NCBI GenBank assembly: GCA_024698505.1
Contig: JAILRE010000055.1
Location: 1-46,350 of the forward strand
Direction of reading: 5' to 3'
Source: Clostridiales bacterium
Lineage (GTDB): Bacteria > Bacillota > Clostridia > Christensenellales > CAG-138
Length of the DNA: 46,350 nt
Both the position numbers and the translations under genes were made by a program. Positions 33,855 through 42,075 of the stretch are shown piece after piece; position 1 is the stretch's first letter; each line of letters opens with the position of its first letter. The notes under the pieces were generated by a model. It was not told where the DNA came from. It searched no databases and saw only the letters and a program-made list of their open reading frames with translations.

Positions 33855-34397
33855 ATGACACTCAACGACATACTCGTGTCCGCGCTGGCCCAGCTCGACC
33901 GCGGCCACGACGCGCAGACCATGGAGGTCTACCGCGACAGGCTGATGGATTACGCGAACGACGCGCAGAGCGACATCGCGCGGGCGATCTGCTTCACAAG
34001 GAAGGAGACGGTGACCCCCTCGAACGGCCTCGTCGATCTCGGTACGCTCAGCTACGACTGCATTAAGGTGGTCAAGGCGGAGCAGCTCGGCAGGGAGGTA
34101 AGGTTCATACAGAGCCAGACGGGGCTGATAGCCCTTCCCTACAACGAAAGGGCGACCATCACCTACAGGTGCGAGCCGAAGCGGCTCCTTTCGCCCACGG
34201 ACGTGAGCGAGCTGCCCGCGCACACGCACGGGCTCATGACGCTCTATATAGTGGGCAGGGAGCGCATGGCGGGGGATCAGAGCACGCAGAGCGGCGCCAA
34301 CATATACCTCTCCATGTACGAGGCGGCCAAGGCGAGGCTCCGCCCGCACGTCGGCGAAAGCCGCGCTTACGAGATAACGAACCGCTGGGAGGCGTAA
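33855..34397 (+). CDS. Phage head-tail adaptor-like protein
   Basis: This 180-aa protein starts MTLNDILVSALAQLDRG, then shows YRDRLMDYANDAQSDIARAI, a beta region around ITYRCEPKRLLSP and a helix with a late MYEAAKARLRPHVGE. Helix-beta-helix proteins of this size directly before a propeller-type protein act as head-tail connectors (gp6- or P22 gp4-like). Assignment is by pattern and context. The AAAAGGAG site before the ATG is strong. The stop at 34395-34397 is followed immediately by the ATG of the next gene. Confidence 0.6.
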   Translation: MTLNDILVSALAQLDRGHDAQTMEVYRDRLMDYANDAQSDIARAICFTRKETVTPSNGLVDLGTLSYDCIKVVKAEQLGREVRFIQSQTGLIALPYNERATITYRCEPKRLLSPTDVSELPAHTHGLMTLYIVGRERMAGDQSTQSGANIYLSMYEAAKARLRPHVGESRAYEITNRWEA

Positions 34398-35828
34398 ATG
34401 GCAAGCTATACCTACCGCATAGACCGCTTCATAGGCCTCGATCAGAGCCGCGACGAGAACCTTATTTCGCCCTGCTTCTCTCCCGACGCCATGAATATGG
34501 ACGCCTCGGACGGCTATCTTGCCGTAACGAGGGGCTTCTCGAAGCTCCTGCCCGCGCCCGTGCCCACGGAGGGCCTTATAATCAGGCGCATTGCGATATT
34601 CAGGAACGCGTCGAAGGAGATACCCGTCGCCGTCACCAAGAACGGCATATTCACATACGACGCGGAAAACGAGAGCTGGAGCATGGGGTATCAGTACCCC
34701 GCTTCCAATTACAAGCGCAGGATCTCCACCCTCATGACGAGGATCGGCACGACGGACTATATGCTGATAGCGGACGGCGTGGGCCAGATGCGCAAATTCG
34801 ACGGGACGAATTTCACCGCGTTCGGCTCCTCGGCGGGGAATTCGAATATCGCCGCCGGCTGCATAGCCATGTTCCGCGGGCGTCTCTTCGCGGCGGGCGA
34901 CAGGCAGAACCCCAACAGGCTCTATTATTCGAAGCTTCCCGGCGGAACGAGGACGATCGAGGACTGGGGCCCGGACGCGGATTCCCCCGCCGTGGAGGGC
35001 GGCCACGTGGAGATAGGCTCCGCGGGCGGCGATCCCATCACGAATATCTGCGCCATGAGCAATCAGCTTTTGATATTCAAGAACGGCAGCGTTTACAGGC
35101 TGATAGGGGACAGGCCGTCCAATTTCACTATCGAGCTCGTAAAGGCCGATTCGACGCCCGTCTCCTTCGCGGGGGCGGCGGTCTGGCGCGACGTGATCTA
35201 TTACGTCACAAGGGGCGGCCTGCACTGCTTCAACGGCGTCTCCGCCGCGCCCATGCCCGACGCGCGCATGATAAAGCGCATAATGGACGGCGCGGACACC
35301 TCTGATTCGCGCATGGCCATAGCGGGCGACCGCCTGTTTTTCACTGTCGGCGTGGGGAACGAGACGCGCCTTATCGAGTACGATCTGACACAGCGCCGCT
35401 ACATGCAGTACGGGGGCTTCCGCCCCTACGACATACTCGGCGACGACGGGAACCTCATCATAGCCAATTCCAACAAATACCTGGAAAAATGGGGCGAGGG
35501 CGACTCCTTCGACGGCGCGGAGATAGAGGCATACTGGACTACTCCCCTGACCGACCTTGCGGATAAATCGGTAATAAAGGGCCTAAGGGAGCTCTACCTT
35601 CGCGGCAGCGCCGAGGGGGCTTCCATGCTGATGATCGACACCACCGCCGGCCCCCACAGGGATACGGGCAGGGTGCTCCTTCCCGAAACGCCGGAGGAGG
35701 TGCTGGAGGTCCCGCTCAGGAACGAGGGCCGCACCGTAAGGCTCCGCCTCTATAACGAGGCGGGCGGCCATTTCAGGCTGGAGGGCGGCCTCGAGCTCGA
35801 GCTCTCCGTAAGGAAGCGCACGGAATGA
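34398..35828 (+). CDS. Phage tail-hub/stabilisation-like beta-propeller protein
   Basis: This 476-aa protein begins YTYRIDRFIGLDQSRDE and continues with seven or so repeated short blades: GIFTYDAENESW, YMLIADGVGQMRKF, GRLFAAGDRQNPNRLYYS, QLLIFKNGSVYRLIGD and DVIYYVTRGGLHCF. A C-terminal beta domain follows (EIEAYWTTPLTDL). The order (small protein, adaptor, this) fits podovirus-like neck genes such as P22 gp10-type stabilisation proteins. All repeats are intact and codon use matches the host, so the gene is not visibly decaying. GGGAGGCGTAA in the previous gene's end provides the ribosome site. Confidence 0.65.
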   Translation: MASYTYRIDRFIGLDQSRDENLISPCFSPDAMNMDASDGYLAVTRGFSKLLPAPVPTEGLIIRRIAIFRNASKEIPVAVTKNGIFTYDAENESWSMGYQYPASNYKRRISTLMTRIGTTDYMLIADGVGQMRKFDGTNFTAFGSSAGNSNIAAGCIAMFRGRLFAAGDRQNPNRLYYSKLPGGTRTIEDWGPDADSPAVEGGHVEIGSAGGDPITNICAMSNQLLIFKNGSVYRLIGDRPSNFTIELVKADSTPVSFAGAAVWRDVIYYVTRGGLHCFNGVSAAPMPDARMIKRIMDGADTSDSRMAIAGDRLFFTVGVGNETRLIEYDLTQRRYMQYGGFRPYDILGDDGNLIIANSNKYLEKWGEGDSFDGAEIEAYWTTPLTDLADKSVIKGLRELYLRGSAEGASMLMIDTTAGPHRDTGRVLLPETPEEVLEVPLRNEGRTVRLRLYNEAGGHFRLEGGLELELSVRKRTE

Positions 35829-35935
35829 ACGATACGGTGAACGGTGAAGCCGAACAGCGAAGCTGAAAACGGGGAAGGAAGCGGGAACCATGCGCCCGCG
35901 CCCTTCCCGCATATGGAACGAAAGGAAACACGATC

Positions 35936-36118
35936 ATGGAAATGAAAGCGCTTTATCCCGTCAGCCTGCCTACCGAAAGGGACGAGGCCGACGACAAAAA
36001 GGATCACGAGGATTGGATCAAAAAGAACGAGAGCTGTCTGAACATGAATTTCAGCGCCATCGCCGATAAGCTCTTCGAGCTCGAAACGCGGCTCGCCCTG
36101 CTCGAAAGCGAGGAGTAG
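35936..36118 (+). CDS. Short helical protein closing the phage-like cassette
   Basis: This 60-aa protein (MKALYPVSLPTERDEADDKK; NFSAIADKLFELETRLALLE) is acidic, with a C-terminal coiled-coil-like helix. GAAAGGAAAC lies before the ATG. I do not recognise it. It ends 13 nt before the palindrome at 36131, which is the end of the cassette. Confidence 0.55.
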   Translation: MEMKALYPVSLPTERDEADDKKDHEDWIKKNESCLNMNFSAIADKLFELETRLALLESEE

Positions 36119-36121
36119 CGG

Positions 36122-36160
36122 AAAAAAAGACTGACCACGGGGACTGTCCCCGTGGTCAGC
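36122..36160 (-). terminator. Palindromic repeat copy C serving as a terminator
   Basis: CTGACCACGGGGAC, one base, and its exact complement (36131-36144, 36146-36159) make a 14-bp perfect stem. On the minus strand it is followed by TCTTTTTTT, an intrinsic terminator for the lipoprotein gene at 36178. It is also the third copy of the repeat seen at 7132 and 27361. Confidence 0.75.
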
Positions 36161-36177
36161 GCATCTTTTATTCGGTG

Positions 36178-37326
36178 TTATTTTCCGTCGCAGAACTCCC
36201 AGGTCTTTCCGCCGTCGGTCGTCTCATACCAGCAGATGACGTCGGGTTCATTCTCGTAGTCTGCGGGGGTCACTTTGATCGGAATCACGCCGTGATCCCC
36301 GTCGAACACGGGCGAGAAGGTTTGGACATCGCGCGCGCCCTCGTATTCCTCGGGCAGCCAGAGCCCCATTTCGTTCCAGGTCGCGCCGCCGTCCTCGGTC
36401 TTGAATACGAGCAGACGCCTCGTGTTGAGCTCTCCGTAATGGTAGAGTCTGTCGTAATAACAAAGGTATCCCTCCGAGGCCGATCTTATGCATGCGCCCG
36501 AAACGTAATAATCGAAGCCCCTTATGCCTCTTCCGGGAACGTACATGTTGTTCCCGAATTCATACCAGTGCTCGCCGTCATCCGTGCGGAATATGCAGTG
36601 CACGCTTCCGGTGGCCGCGCCGTATTCCGAAAAGACGATGTAATCTTCCCCGAAATAGCCCTCAAGGTATGAAACGTCTTTCGCCTTCTTGCGGTATTCC
36701 TCTTCGCCGCCTTCGGGATCCTGCTCCCAGTATTTGATCATGGCGATCTTAGCCGCTTCGTCGAGCTCCGCGGGGAATTCGGCGATAGGGTCCTCGAAGT
36801 AGTAATAATATTTATAACGCTCATCAAACGGCAGGTCATCGGGCCCCTCGTACCGTCCGCTGACCTCCACCAATGTGTTATGAGCGCCCCATTTGCCGTG
36901 GGAGTAACCGAAATACGCCCTGCCGGTCGAAGTGTCGAAGAGTGCAATATCACTATCGCTTACGCCCTTTCCTTCAAGTATGCCTTGCGCGGTGCGAATG
37001 TAATCGGCATATGAGCTCCCGAGGAGCGTAACCGCCCAATGATAGTCGTGGTAAAGATCCACAGGCTTGCAGGTGGGCTCGGCAGTGGGTTCCTCGGTGG
37101 GCTCGGCGGTCGGCTCCACGGTGGGCTCGGGAGCCGCGGTCTGCGAGGGCTCAGGGGAAGGAGTTTCGGCTTGATCCCCGGGCGCGGTCTCGGCCGGCTC
37201 GGAGGGCAGGGAAACGCTTTGCCGTTGCGTGCAGCCGAACAAAGAGAGACAAAGCAATGCCGCAAGCATGCAGATAAGCGCACGCTTGGCAGCTGAGATT
37301 GTGATTTGTTGAGAACGGTTATTCAT
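36178..37326 (-). CDS. Lipoprotein with BNR/Asp-box motifs
   Basis: This 382-aa protein has a signal (ALICMLAALLCLSLFGC) with lipobox LFGC at about residues 29-32. A Pro/Thr/Glu-rich linker follows (EPTVEPTAEPTEEP), then a folded part. Three Asp-box motifs, TDDGEHWYEF, TEDGGATWNE and TTDGGKTWEF, are spread through the C-terminal half as in sialidase-type and YCF48-like beta-propellers, but sialidase catalytic residues are not evident. It would be a cell-surface protein, possibly glycan- or protein-binding. AAGGAGG precedes the ATG. It overlaps the small zinc-ribbon ORF upstream by 8 nt. Confidence 0.78.
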   Translation of the reverse strand: MNNRSQQITISAAKRALICMLAALLCLSLFGCTQRQSVSLPSEPAETAPGDQAETPSPEPSQTAAPEPTVEPTAEPTEEPTAEPTCKPVDLYHDYHWAVTLLGSSYADYIRTAQGILEGKGVSDSDIALFDTSTGRAYFGYSHGKWGAHNTLVEVSGRYEGPDDLPFDERYKYYYYFEDPIAEFPAELDEAAKIAMIKYWEQDPEGGEEEYRKKAKDVSYLEGYFGEDYIVFSEYGAATGSVHCIFRTDDGEHWYEFGNNMYVPGRGIRGFDYYVSGACIRSASEGYLCYYDRLYHYGELNTRRLLVFKTEDGGATWNEMGLWLPEEYEGARDVQTFSPVFDGDHGVIPIKVTPADYENEPDVICWYETTDGGKTWEFCDGK

Positions 37327-37540
37327 TTTCCTCCTTCTCTCCCGAAACCAATGGGGTTATCATTGGCCCGGTATAACTGCATTTTTCGCATTTGTTTCCC
37401 GACGAATCGGGGGTGTGGTATTCCTTTATCGCATGCCCGCAGGCAAGGCAGAGCTTTCGGTGGGTCTTTCCGTCCTTGCTGTCCTCCCGGAAGTCGGGAT
37501 AATTATGCGGCGGCAGATGCCACGCGCCTATAACGCTCAT
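37319..37540 (-). CDS. Small zinc-ribbon-like protein, weak start
   Basis: This 73-aa frame contains CLACGHAIKEY and CEKCSYTG, two CxxC knuckles spaced as in zinc ribbons. Its end overlaps the start of the lipoprotein gene by 8 nt, so they look coupled. No clear ribosome binding site precedes the ATG, and the first 25 residues are Pro- and charge-rich. It may be the C-terminal remnant of a longer zinc-ribbon protein. Coding is probable but not certain. Confidence 0.5.
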   Translation of the reverse strand: MSVIGAWHLPPHNYPDFREDSKDGKTHRKLCLACGHAIKEYHTPDSSGNKCEKCSYTGPMITPLVSGEKEENE

Positions 37541-37632
37541 GATGTAATAAACAAACGTAATGTGGCAGAACTACGATAATATGATACAATCGGGAACGGA
37601 GGATGTCAATCGTTTTCACGCAGCCGCGGATA

Positions 37633-37661
37633 TTTACTTTTAGTGTGAAATCTATTATAAT
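37633..37661 (+). promoter_or_regulatory. Promoter of the macro-domain gene
   Basis: TTTACT (37633-37638), a 17-bp spacer and TATAAT (37656-37661), 32 bp before the ATG. Confidence 0.7.
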
Positions 37662-37693
37662 CTTTTCAGGAAAACGTGAAAGGGAAAGGTGCC

Positions 37694-38818
37694 ATGCCTC
37701 TTATAATCGTAAGGAACGACATAACCGAAATGAAGGTCGACGCCATCGTCAACGCCGCGAACGAGAGCCTTTTGGGCGGCGGGGGAGTCGACGGCGCCAT
37801 CCACCGCGCCGCTGGGAGGGAGCTTCTTAATGAATGCCGCACCCTCGGCGGCTGCCGTACGGGCGAGGCAAAGTACACCGGTGCGTATAAGCTTCCGTGC
37901 AGATACGTCATACACACCGTCGGCCCCGTATGGCAGGGCGGCGATAACGGCGAGGAGGCGCTTTTAAGGGCCTGCTACCGCAATTCGCTGAGGATCGCGA
38001 AGGAGCTTTCCTGCGGGAGCGTCGCCTTCCCGATGATATCGGCGGGCGTCTACGGCTACCCCAAAAGGGAGGCCTTCGAGATCGCCTCCTCCGAGGTGAG
38101 GAGCTTCCTCGAGGAGAACGAGATGACGGTTTACCTCGTCGTATTCGACAGGCCGACCTTCCTCATAAGCCGCGAGCTCGCGGACGATATCGCGGAGTAC
38201 GTCGACGATAATTACTGCAGGGAGCATCTTCCGTCCGAGAGCGCATACGTAAGACGGCGCGAAGCGGCGCTTGCCGCGAAAAAGGCAAAGGCGAGGGAGA
38301 ATCGGCTCTTCTCCAACGGGCAGAAGGCGTCCCGCCCCGCGCTCTTCGCCGTTACCGAGGACGCATGCCGGGCGGACGCGGCTCCCATGGCCGCGGCAAA
38401 GGAGGAGCTCTGCTTTGAGAGCGCAGCATCAGCTTCGGACGACGAGACGCTTGAAGAGAAGCTGAGGAGGATGGACGAGAGCTTTTCGAGGAACCTCCTC
38501 AGGCGGATCGACGCCTCGGGCATGACGGACGCGGAGTGCTACAAGAGGGCGAACGTCGACCGCAAGCTCTTCTCAAAGATCCGCTCGGACGAGAGCTACC
38601 GTCCCTCCAAATCCACCGCGCTGGCGTTCGCCGTAGCGCTCGGGCTCGACCTCGAGCAGACGAAGGATCTGATACGGCGCGCGGGCTTCGCGCTCTCGAA
38701 CTCCAGCAAGTTCGACGTGATAGTGGAGTATTTCATCTCGCACGGGATCCACGACGTTTTCGAGATAAACGAAGCGCTCTTCGCCTTCGACCAGACGCTC
38801 CTGGGCGCGCAGGGATGA
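37694..38818 (+). CDS. Macro-domain protein with an extra C-terminal helical domain
   Basis: This 374-aa protein has an intact macro domain (about 1-180). Its landmarks are [20 protein letters not shown] (ADP-ribose-binding loop), [21 protein letters not shown] and the second loop [17 protein letters not shown] low-complexity Ala/Lys/Glu linker follows (about 195-260), then a separate domain: [36 protein letters not shown] and [20 protein letters not shown], resembling an HTH-like helical fold. It probably binds or removes ADP-ribose or its derivatives; the second domain may bind nucleic acid. The ATG at 37694 follows AAAGG; a GTG at 37676 is rejected. It is monocistronic with its own promoter and terminator. 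Confidence 0.88.
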   Translation: MPLIIVRNDITEMKVDAIVNAANESLLGGGGVDGAIHRAAGRELLNECRTLGGCRTGEAKYTGAYKLPCRYVIHTVGPVWQGGDNGEEALLRACYRNSLRIAKELSCGSVAFPMISAGVYGYPKREAFEIASSEVRSFLEENEMTVYLVVFDRPTFLISRELADDIAEYVDDNYCREHLPSESAYVRRREAALAAKKAKARENRLFSNGQKASRPALFAVTEDACRADAAPMAAAKEELCFESAASASDDETLEEKLRRMDESFSRNLLRRIDASGMTDAECYKRANVDRKLFSKIRSDESYRPSKSTALAFAVALGLDLEQTKDLIRRAGFALSNSSKFDVIVEYFISHGIHDVFEINEALFAFDQTLLGAQG

Positions 38819-38820
38819 TG

Positions 38821-38843
38821 AAAAAACGGGGTTCCCGTTTTTT
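38821..38843 (+). terminator. Terminator of the macro-domain gene
   Basis: AAAAAACGGG and CCCGTTTTTT form a 10-bp stem around GTT, ending in a T-run, 2 bp after the stop codon. Confidence 0.75.
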
Positions 38844-38844
38844 C

Positions 38845-38900
38845 AGTGAAGAGTGAAGAGTGAAGAGTGAATAGTGAATAGTGAATAGTGAATAGTGAAC
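38845..38900. repeat. Heptamer tandem repeat, eight units
   Basis: The unit is AGTGAA plus G, T or C. Three AGTGAAG, four AGTGAAT and one AGTGAAC follow each other without a break. Confidence 0.95.
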
Positions 38901-38903
38901 AAA

Positions 38904-38937
38904 GCGGCATCGGGAAAGCGTCCCCATGCCGCGTTTT
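38904..38937 (+). terminator. Second hairpin with T-run after the heptamer repeat
   Basis: GCGGCAT and ATGCCGC pair (7 bp), followed by GTTTTTTC. On the other strand the T-run is poor (TTTG), so it points away from lgt. Confidence 0.6.
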
Positions 38938-39000
38938 TTCGTTACTAATACTCCGACCAACGACCGGCTCGCCGCGCATCTGCTGAAGGCCGTTTCCCGG

Positions 39001-39786
39001 TCACGATAATGCTTTTCGTCTTTTTGTCAGCGCCCGCAAGTTGAGTACGGCGAGCACGAGGAGCACGAGAAGGCTGATCCACTGGGAAGTGGACAGACCA
39101 AGTATAAAGCCTCGGATCTCGTCTCCGCGGAAGAATTCGATCATGAATCGGCCGACCGCATAGACGACCAGATAGCAAGGGAGCGCCTTGCCTTCGCGGT
39201 GACGCCGCTTTTCGAACCACAGCAGGAACGCGAAGAGGATCAGATCGCATACCGCGCATACGAGCTGTATCGGGAAGAAGGGGACTCCGTTGGGAGCGGA
39301 AGCGCTCCGCGTGAAGGCTATGCCGAAACGCTCGGAGACTACGCCGTGGCAGCAGCCCGTAAGGAAACAGCCGATCCTCCCGAATGCGTGGAAAAGCGGG
39401 AACAGCGGGATGAAGAAATCGAAGAACGCTTTTCTGTCCAGCTTATAATGCTTGGAATACAGATACAGCATGAGTATCGCACCGAAAAGACCTCCGTAAA
39501 AGACGAGCCCGTTCGACAGCAGCTCGTACAAAAGGTGCGGATCCTGCCGAAAAATCTCCCGGTTCCTGATGATAACGGGAAGCATGGTGACGATATAGAG
39601 CAGCCGCCCCCCGGCGACGATCCCTATTCCGATGAGTGCGGCGGTGTTGGTGACGTCCACCTGAGCCAGATCCCCGAAAGCCCGGTGTCTGAATACGGCG
39701 ACGGCTCCGCAAACGGCGAAACCAATAAGGGCGCAGACCCAGTAAGTCGGGATGCTGCGCCCAAATAGTTCTATCGTGGGAAACAT
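39001..39786 (-). CDS. lgt: Prolipoprotein diacylglyceryl transferase
   Basis: This 261-aa protein has about seven membrane helices and the Lgt signature HAFGRIGCFLTGCCHG (about 132-147). It also carries RFMIEFFRGDEIRG and LSTSQWIS near the end. It moves the diacylglyceryl group of phosphatidylglycerol to the lipobox Cys of exported lipoproteins, such as those at 27410, 27971, 28558 and 36178. The ATG is one base after the stop of the upstream small membrane protein gene, so they form one operon. Confidence 0.96.
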   Translation of the reverse strand: MFPTIELFGRSIPTYWVCALIGFAVCGAVAVFRHRAFGDLAQVDVTNTAALIGIGIVAGGRLLYIVTMLPVIIRNREIFRQDPHLLYELLSNGLVFYGGLFGAILMLYLYSKHYKLDRKAFFDFFIPLFPLFHAFGRIGCFLTGCCHGVVSERFGIAFTRSASAPNGVPFFPIQLVCAVCDLILFAFLLWFEKRRHREGKALPCYLVVYAVGRFMIEFFRGDEIRGFILGLSTSQWISLLVLLVLAVLNLRALTKRRKALS

Positions 39787-39787
39787 T

Positions 39788-40234
39788 TTATCTCATGCGG
39801 CTGAGGATGCCTGCGGCGCCCGCGCACGCGATGACGCAGACGAGACCGATCGCGCAGAAGATCAGGCCGAGCAGACTGCATACGAAGCCCGCAGTGGCAA
39901 TACCCGTCTGGGCCTCTTTACGCGCCTTCGCGCCGAGCGCTACGCCGACGATGCCGAGTACCAGACCCAGAATGGAGCTGTATCCGAACAGCGCACAGAT
40001 GAGCGAAAGCACACCGAGCACGAGGGATGCGACTGCCGTGCCGGAGCTCGGGGCGTTTTCTCGGTAGCCCGCTCCGCCAACGGTATTGGCGGTGTCGAGC
40101 TTCTGGCCGTGAACAGTCGCCTTGGCCTCCTGAACGACTTCCTGAGCCTCTTCCTTTACGGCCTGGACGGTCTCTTTGACTTCGGATTTGATGTTTTCGA
40201 ACGTGTTGTTCTGTCCGTTGTTGCGGTCTTCCAT
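39788..40234 (-). CDS. Small DUF4190-like membrane protein
   Basis: This 148-aa protein has an N-terminal charged helix (FENIKSEVKETVQAVKEEAQEVV). Two Gly/Ala-rich helical hairpins follow: GTAVASLVLGVLSLICALFG / SILGLVLGIVGVALGAKARK, then GIATAGFVCSLLGLIFCAIG. The pattern SLVLGVLSL...G.ALG..A is that of the DUF4190 family. AAGGAGG lies 6 nt before the ATG at 40234. The function is unknown; it is the first gene of the lgt operon. Confidence 0.8.
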   Translation of the reverse strand: MEDRNNGQNNTFENIKSEVKETVQAVKEEAQEVVQEAKATVHGQKLDTANTVGGAGYRENAPSSGTAVASLVLGVLSLICALFGYSSILGLVLGIVGVALGAKARKEAQTGIATAGFVCSLLGLIFCAIGLVCVIACAGAAGILSRMR

Positions 40235-40294
40235 ACTTTTCCTCCTTGTTTGATCGGGAACACGGCTCCGCCGACGCCCTGATTTTCTGAAAAT

Positions 40295-40324
40295 ATTATA
40301 TATACAACTCGGTACTGAAGTCAA
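40295..40324 (-). promoter_or_regulatory. Promoter of the DUF4190-lgt operon
   Basis: On the minus strand TTGACT (40324-40319), an 18-bp spacer and TATAAT (40300-40295). Confidence 0.75.
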
Positions 40325-40448
40325 TATAACAGCTTAATATATTTGGCGTTTCTTACAGGAATGCAGTCTTGAAAAAAGCAGAAGATTCCAAATAAGGCAA
40401 AAAACTCCTTGCCGTGAGAAATATACAATAGATTGTAACAATTAATTA

Positions 40449-40672
40449 TAGAAACTGACCGAGAGATGTGTTATACTCTATATCGGCTGATGATAGGGTA
40501 CCATATCCATGCCCTGCCGAGGGCCCGAAAAAAGGGGCTGAAAGCCTCCCGAAAGGGGCGGCAAAGCTCCCGAAAAAGCGGGCGAAAACGGCGGGGAACG
40601 GGGAAGGAGGCCCCGTCAAAAGCCGATAGAACCAATCATTTTTCCGCTAAATGCGGTACAAGGAGGACTGTC
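40449..40672 (+). promoter_or_regulatory. Promoter and long leader of the hydrogenase operon
   Basis: An extended -10 TGTTATACT (40469-40477) with a partial -35 TAGAAA at 17 bp is the likely promoter. The leader to the ATG at 40673 is about 190 nt. It holds repeated C-run/GAAA/G-run hairpins: GCCCT-GCCG-AGGGC at 40511-40524, CCC-GAAAAAA-GGG at 40524-40536 and CCC-GAAA-GGG at 40548-40557. I cannot match it to a known riboswitch. Confidence 0.45.
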
Positions 40673-41167
40673 ATGGCAAAACAAATCACGGCAATTCCCT
40701 TTAAGGGCACTCCTGAGCAGGAAAAAGAGCTCAAGGAATTCATCGCCACTTGGAAGGGGAAGGAGGGCGCTACTATGCCCGTCCTTCAGAAGGCGCAGGA
40801 GATCTACGGGTATCTGCCCATAGAGGTCCAGAAGATGGTCGCGGACGGACTCGGTCGTTCCCTGGAGGAGATCTACGGTGTTTCCACCTTCTACTCCATG
40901 TTCAACCTCGAGCCCAGGGGCGAACACCTCATCAGGGTATGTCTCGGCACGGCCTGCTACGTCAAGGGTTCCCAGAACATTCTGGACGAGCTCTCCCGCG
41001 TGCTCAACGTCGAGCCCGGCCACACCACCAGCGACGGCAAGTTCACTCTCGAAGCGACAAGGTGCCTCGGCTGCTGCGGTCTTGCTCCCGTTATGACCGT
41101 TGACGGCGAGGTTTACGGCCGTCTCGTTCCCGCGGACGTAAGGGACATAGTCGCCAAGTATCAGTAA
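40673..41167 (+). CDS. NuoE/HydC-like [2Fe-2S] thioredoxin-fold subunit
   Basis: This 164-aa protein has the NuoE layout. The N-terminal helical bundle (PVLQKAQEIYGYLPIEVQKM, YGVSTFYSMFNLEPRG) precedes a thioredoxin-like [2Fe-2S] domain with VCLGTACYVKG and RCLGCCGLAPVM, giving the four Cys ligands as C-x4-C and C-x3-C. Such subunits pass electrons from NADH via the NuoF/HydB subunit in bifurcating hydrogenases. AAGGAGG precedes the ATG. It is the first gene of the operon; a second [2Fe-2S] protein and a NuoF-like gene follow further down. Confidence 0.9.
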   Translation: MAKQITAIPFKGTPEQEKELKEFIATWKGKEGATMPVLQKAQEIYGYLPIEVQKMVADGLGRSLEEIYGVSTFYSMFNLEPRGEHLIRVCLGTACYVKGSQNILDELSRVLNVEPGHTTSDGKFTLEATRCLGCCGLAPVMTVDGEVYGRLVPADVRDIVAKYQ

Positions 41168-41203
41168 GATCAACACTACCGGTTTCATTGGAGGATCGCC
41201 AAA

Positions 41204-41608
41204 ATGAAGATCAGTCAGGTTGCGGAGATTCTTAAAGCCCGGGTGCTCACCGGCGAAGATAAGCTCGATTACGAAGTCCATTCCGCCTGCGGAAGCGACA
41301 TGATGAGCGACGTGCTCGCCTACGTCAAGGATCAGGGCGTGCTCCTCTCGGGGCTTATCAACGTGCAGGTAATAAGGACCCTGCTCATGATGGACATGAA
41401 CTGCGTCGTTTTCGTCAGGGGCAAGACGCCTCCCGCCGGCATAGTCGACTTTGCCGAGGAGAACGGCGTCGTCGTGCTTCAGACGGATCTGCCCATGTAC
41501 GAATCCTGCGGAAGGCTTTACGCCGCGGGTCTCGGCAGATCGACGGAGGCCGTCTGCGACGATTATGCGGACGGTACGGAAAGCGCTGACGGTGCGGATC
41601 ATGAGTGA
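41204..41608 (+). CDS. DRTGG-domain protein 1
   Basis: This 134-aa protein matches the DRTGG fold: ISQVAEILKARVLTG, SDMMSDVLAYVKDQGVLLSG and VVFVRGKTPPAGIVDFAEEN. DRTGG domains occur next to CBS, kinase and phosphotransacetylase domains and probably sense a small ligand; biochemistry is lacking. It lies between the NuoE-like and RsbW-like genes. The stop overlaps the next ATG. A second, shorter DRTGG protein stands at 43413, so the operon carries a pair. Confidence 0.82.
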   Translation: MKISQVAEILKARVLTGEDKLDYEVHSACGSDMMSDVLAYVKDQGVLLSGLINVQVIRTLLMMDMNCVVFVRGKTPPAGIVDFAEENGVVVLQTDLPMYESCGRLYAAGLGRSTEAVCDDYADGTESADGADHE

Positions 41609-42032
41609 GGCGCTGCACTATCATTTCGACGTTGACGGGGCGAGCTTCGCCAACGCGGGCCGCGCTTCGGTCGAGACGAAGAAGCTGCTTCGTCAGCTCG
41701 GAGTCGCGCCCGAAGTGATAAGGAGCATCTCCGTCGCCATGTACGAGGGCGAGATCAACATGGTCATTCACGCCCACGGCGGCGACGCGGACGTCTACAT
41801 CACCGAAGACACCATCATAATCATCCTCAAGGACGTCGGCCCCGGCATCCGCAACGTGGAGGAGGCCATGAAGGAGGGCTTCTCAACAGCCCCCGAAAAC
41901 ATAAGGGCGCTCGGTTTCGGCGCCGGTATGGGTCTCCCCAATATGAAACGGTATTCCGATGAAATGCACATCGATACCAAGGTCGGCGTCGGAACGACGA
42001 TCGAGCTCTGGTATCACCTCAAGAAGAACTGA
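41601..42032 (+). CDS. RsbW-like GHKL ATPase
   Basis: This 143-aa protein is a compact HATPase of the anti-sigma-factor kinase type. It has an N-box MYEGEINMVIHAHGG (about 54-68), G1 motif LKDVGPGI (about 79-86) and G2 motif GFGAGMGLPNMKRYSDEM (about 105-122). RsbW-type proteins phosphorylate an antagonist and bind a sigma factor. Neither partner is coded nearby, so here it probably acts on another protein of the operon. It overlaps the DRTGG gene by 8 nt. Confidence 0.85.
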   Translation: MSEALHYHFDVDGASFANAGRASVETKKLLRQLGVAPEVIRSISVAMYEGEINMVIHAHGGDADVYITEDTIIIILKDVGPGIRNVEEAMKEGFSTAPENIRALGFGAGMGLPNMKRYSDEMHIDTKVGVGTTIELWYHLKKN

Positions 42033-42075
42033 AAAGCGAAACGCTTGAACCGATGAGAGAAAGAGAGGGCGGCAC

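Noticed and set aside
32992..36118. Complete prophage
   Set aside because: Capsid, portal, large terminase, lysis and integrase genes are absent on both sides.
38845..38900. CRISPR or regulatory operator array
   Set aside because: It is a simple 7-bp tandem repeat without spacers.
40430..40450. Rex (NADH-sensing repressor) site before the hydrogenase operon
   Set aside because: TTGTAACAATTAATTA only partly matches TTGTTAA-N4-TTAACAA; too weak to call.
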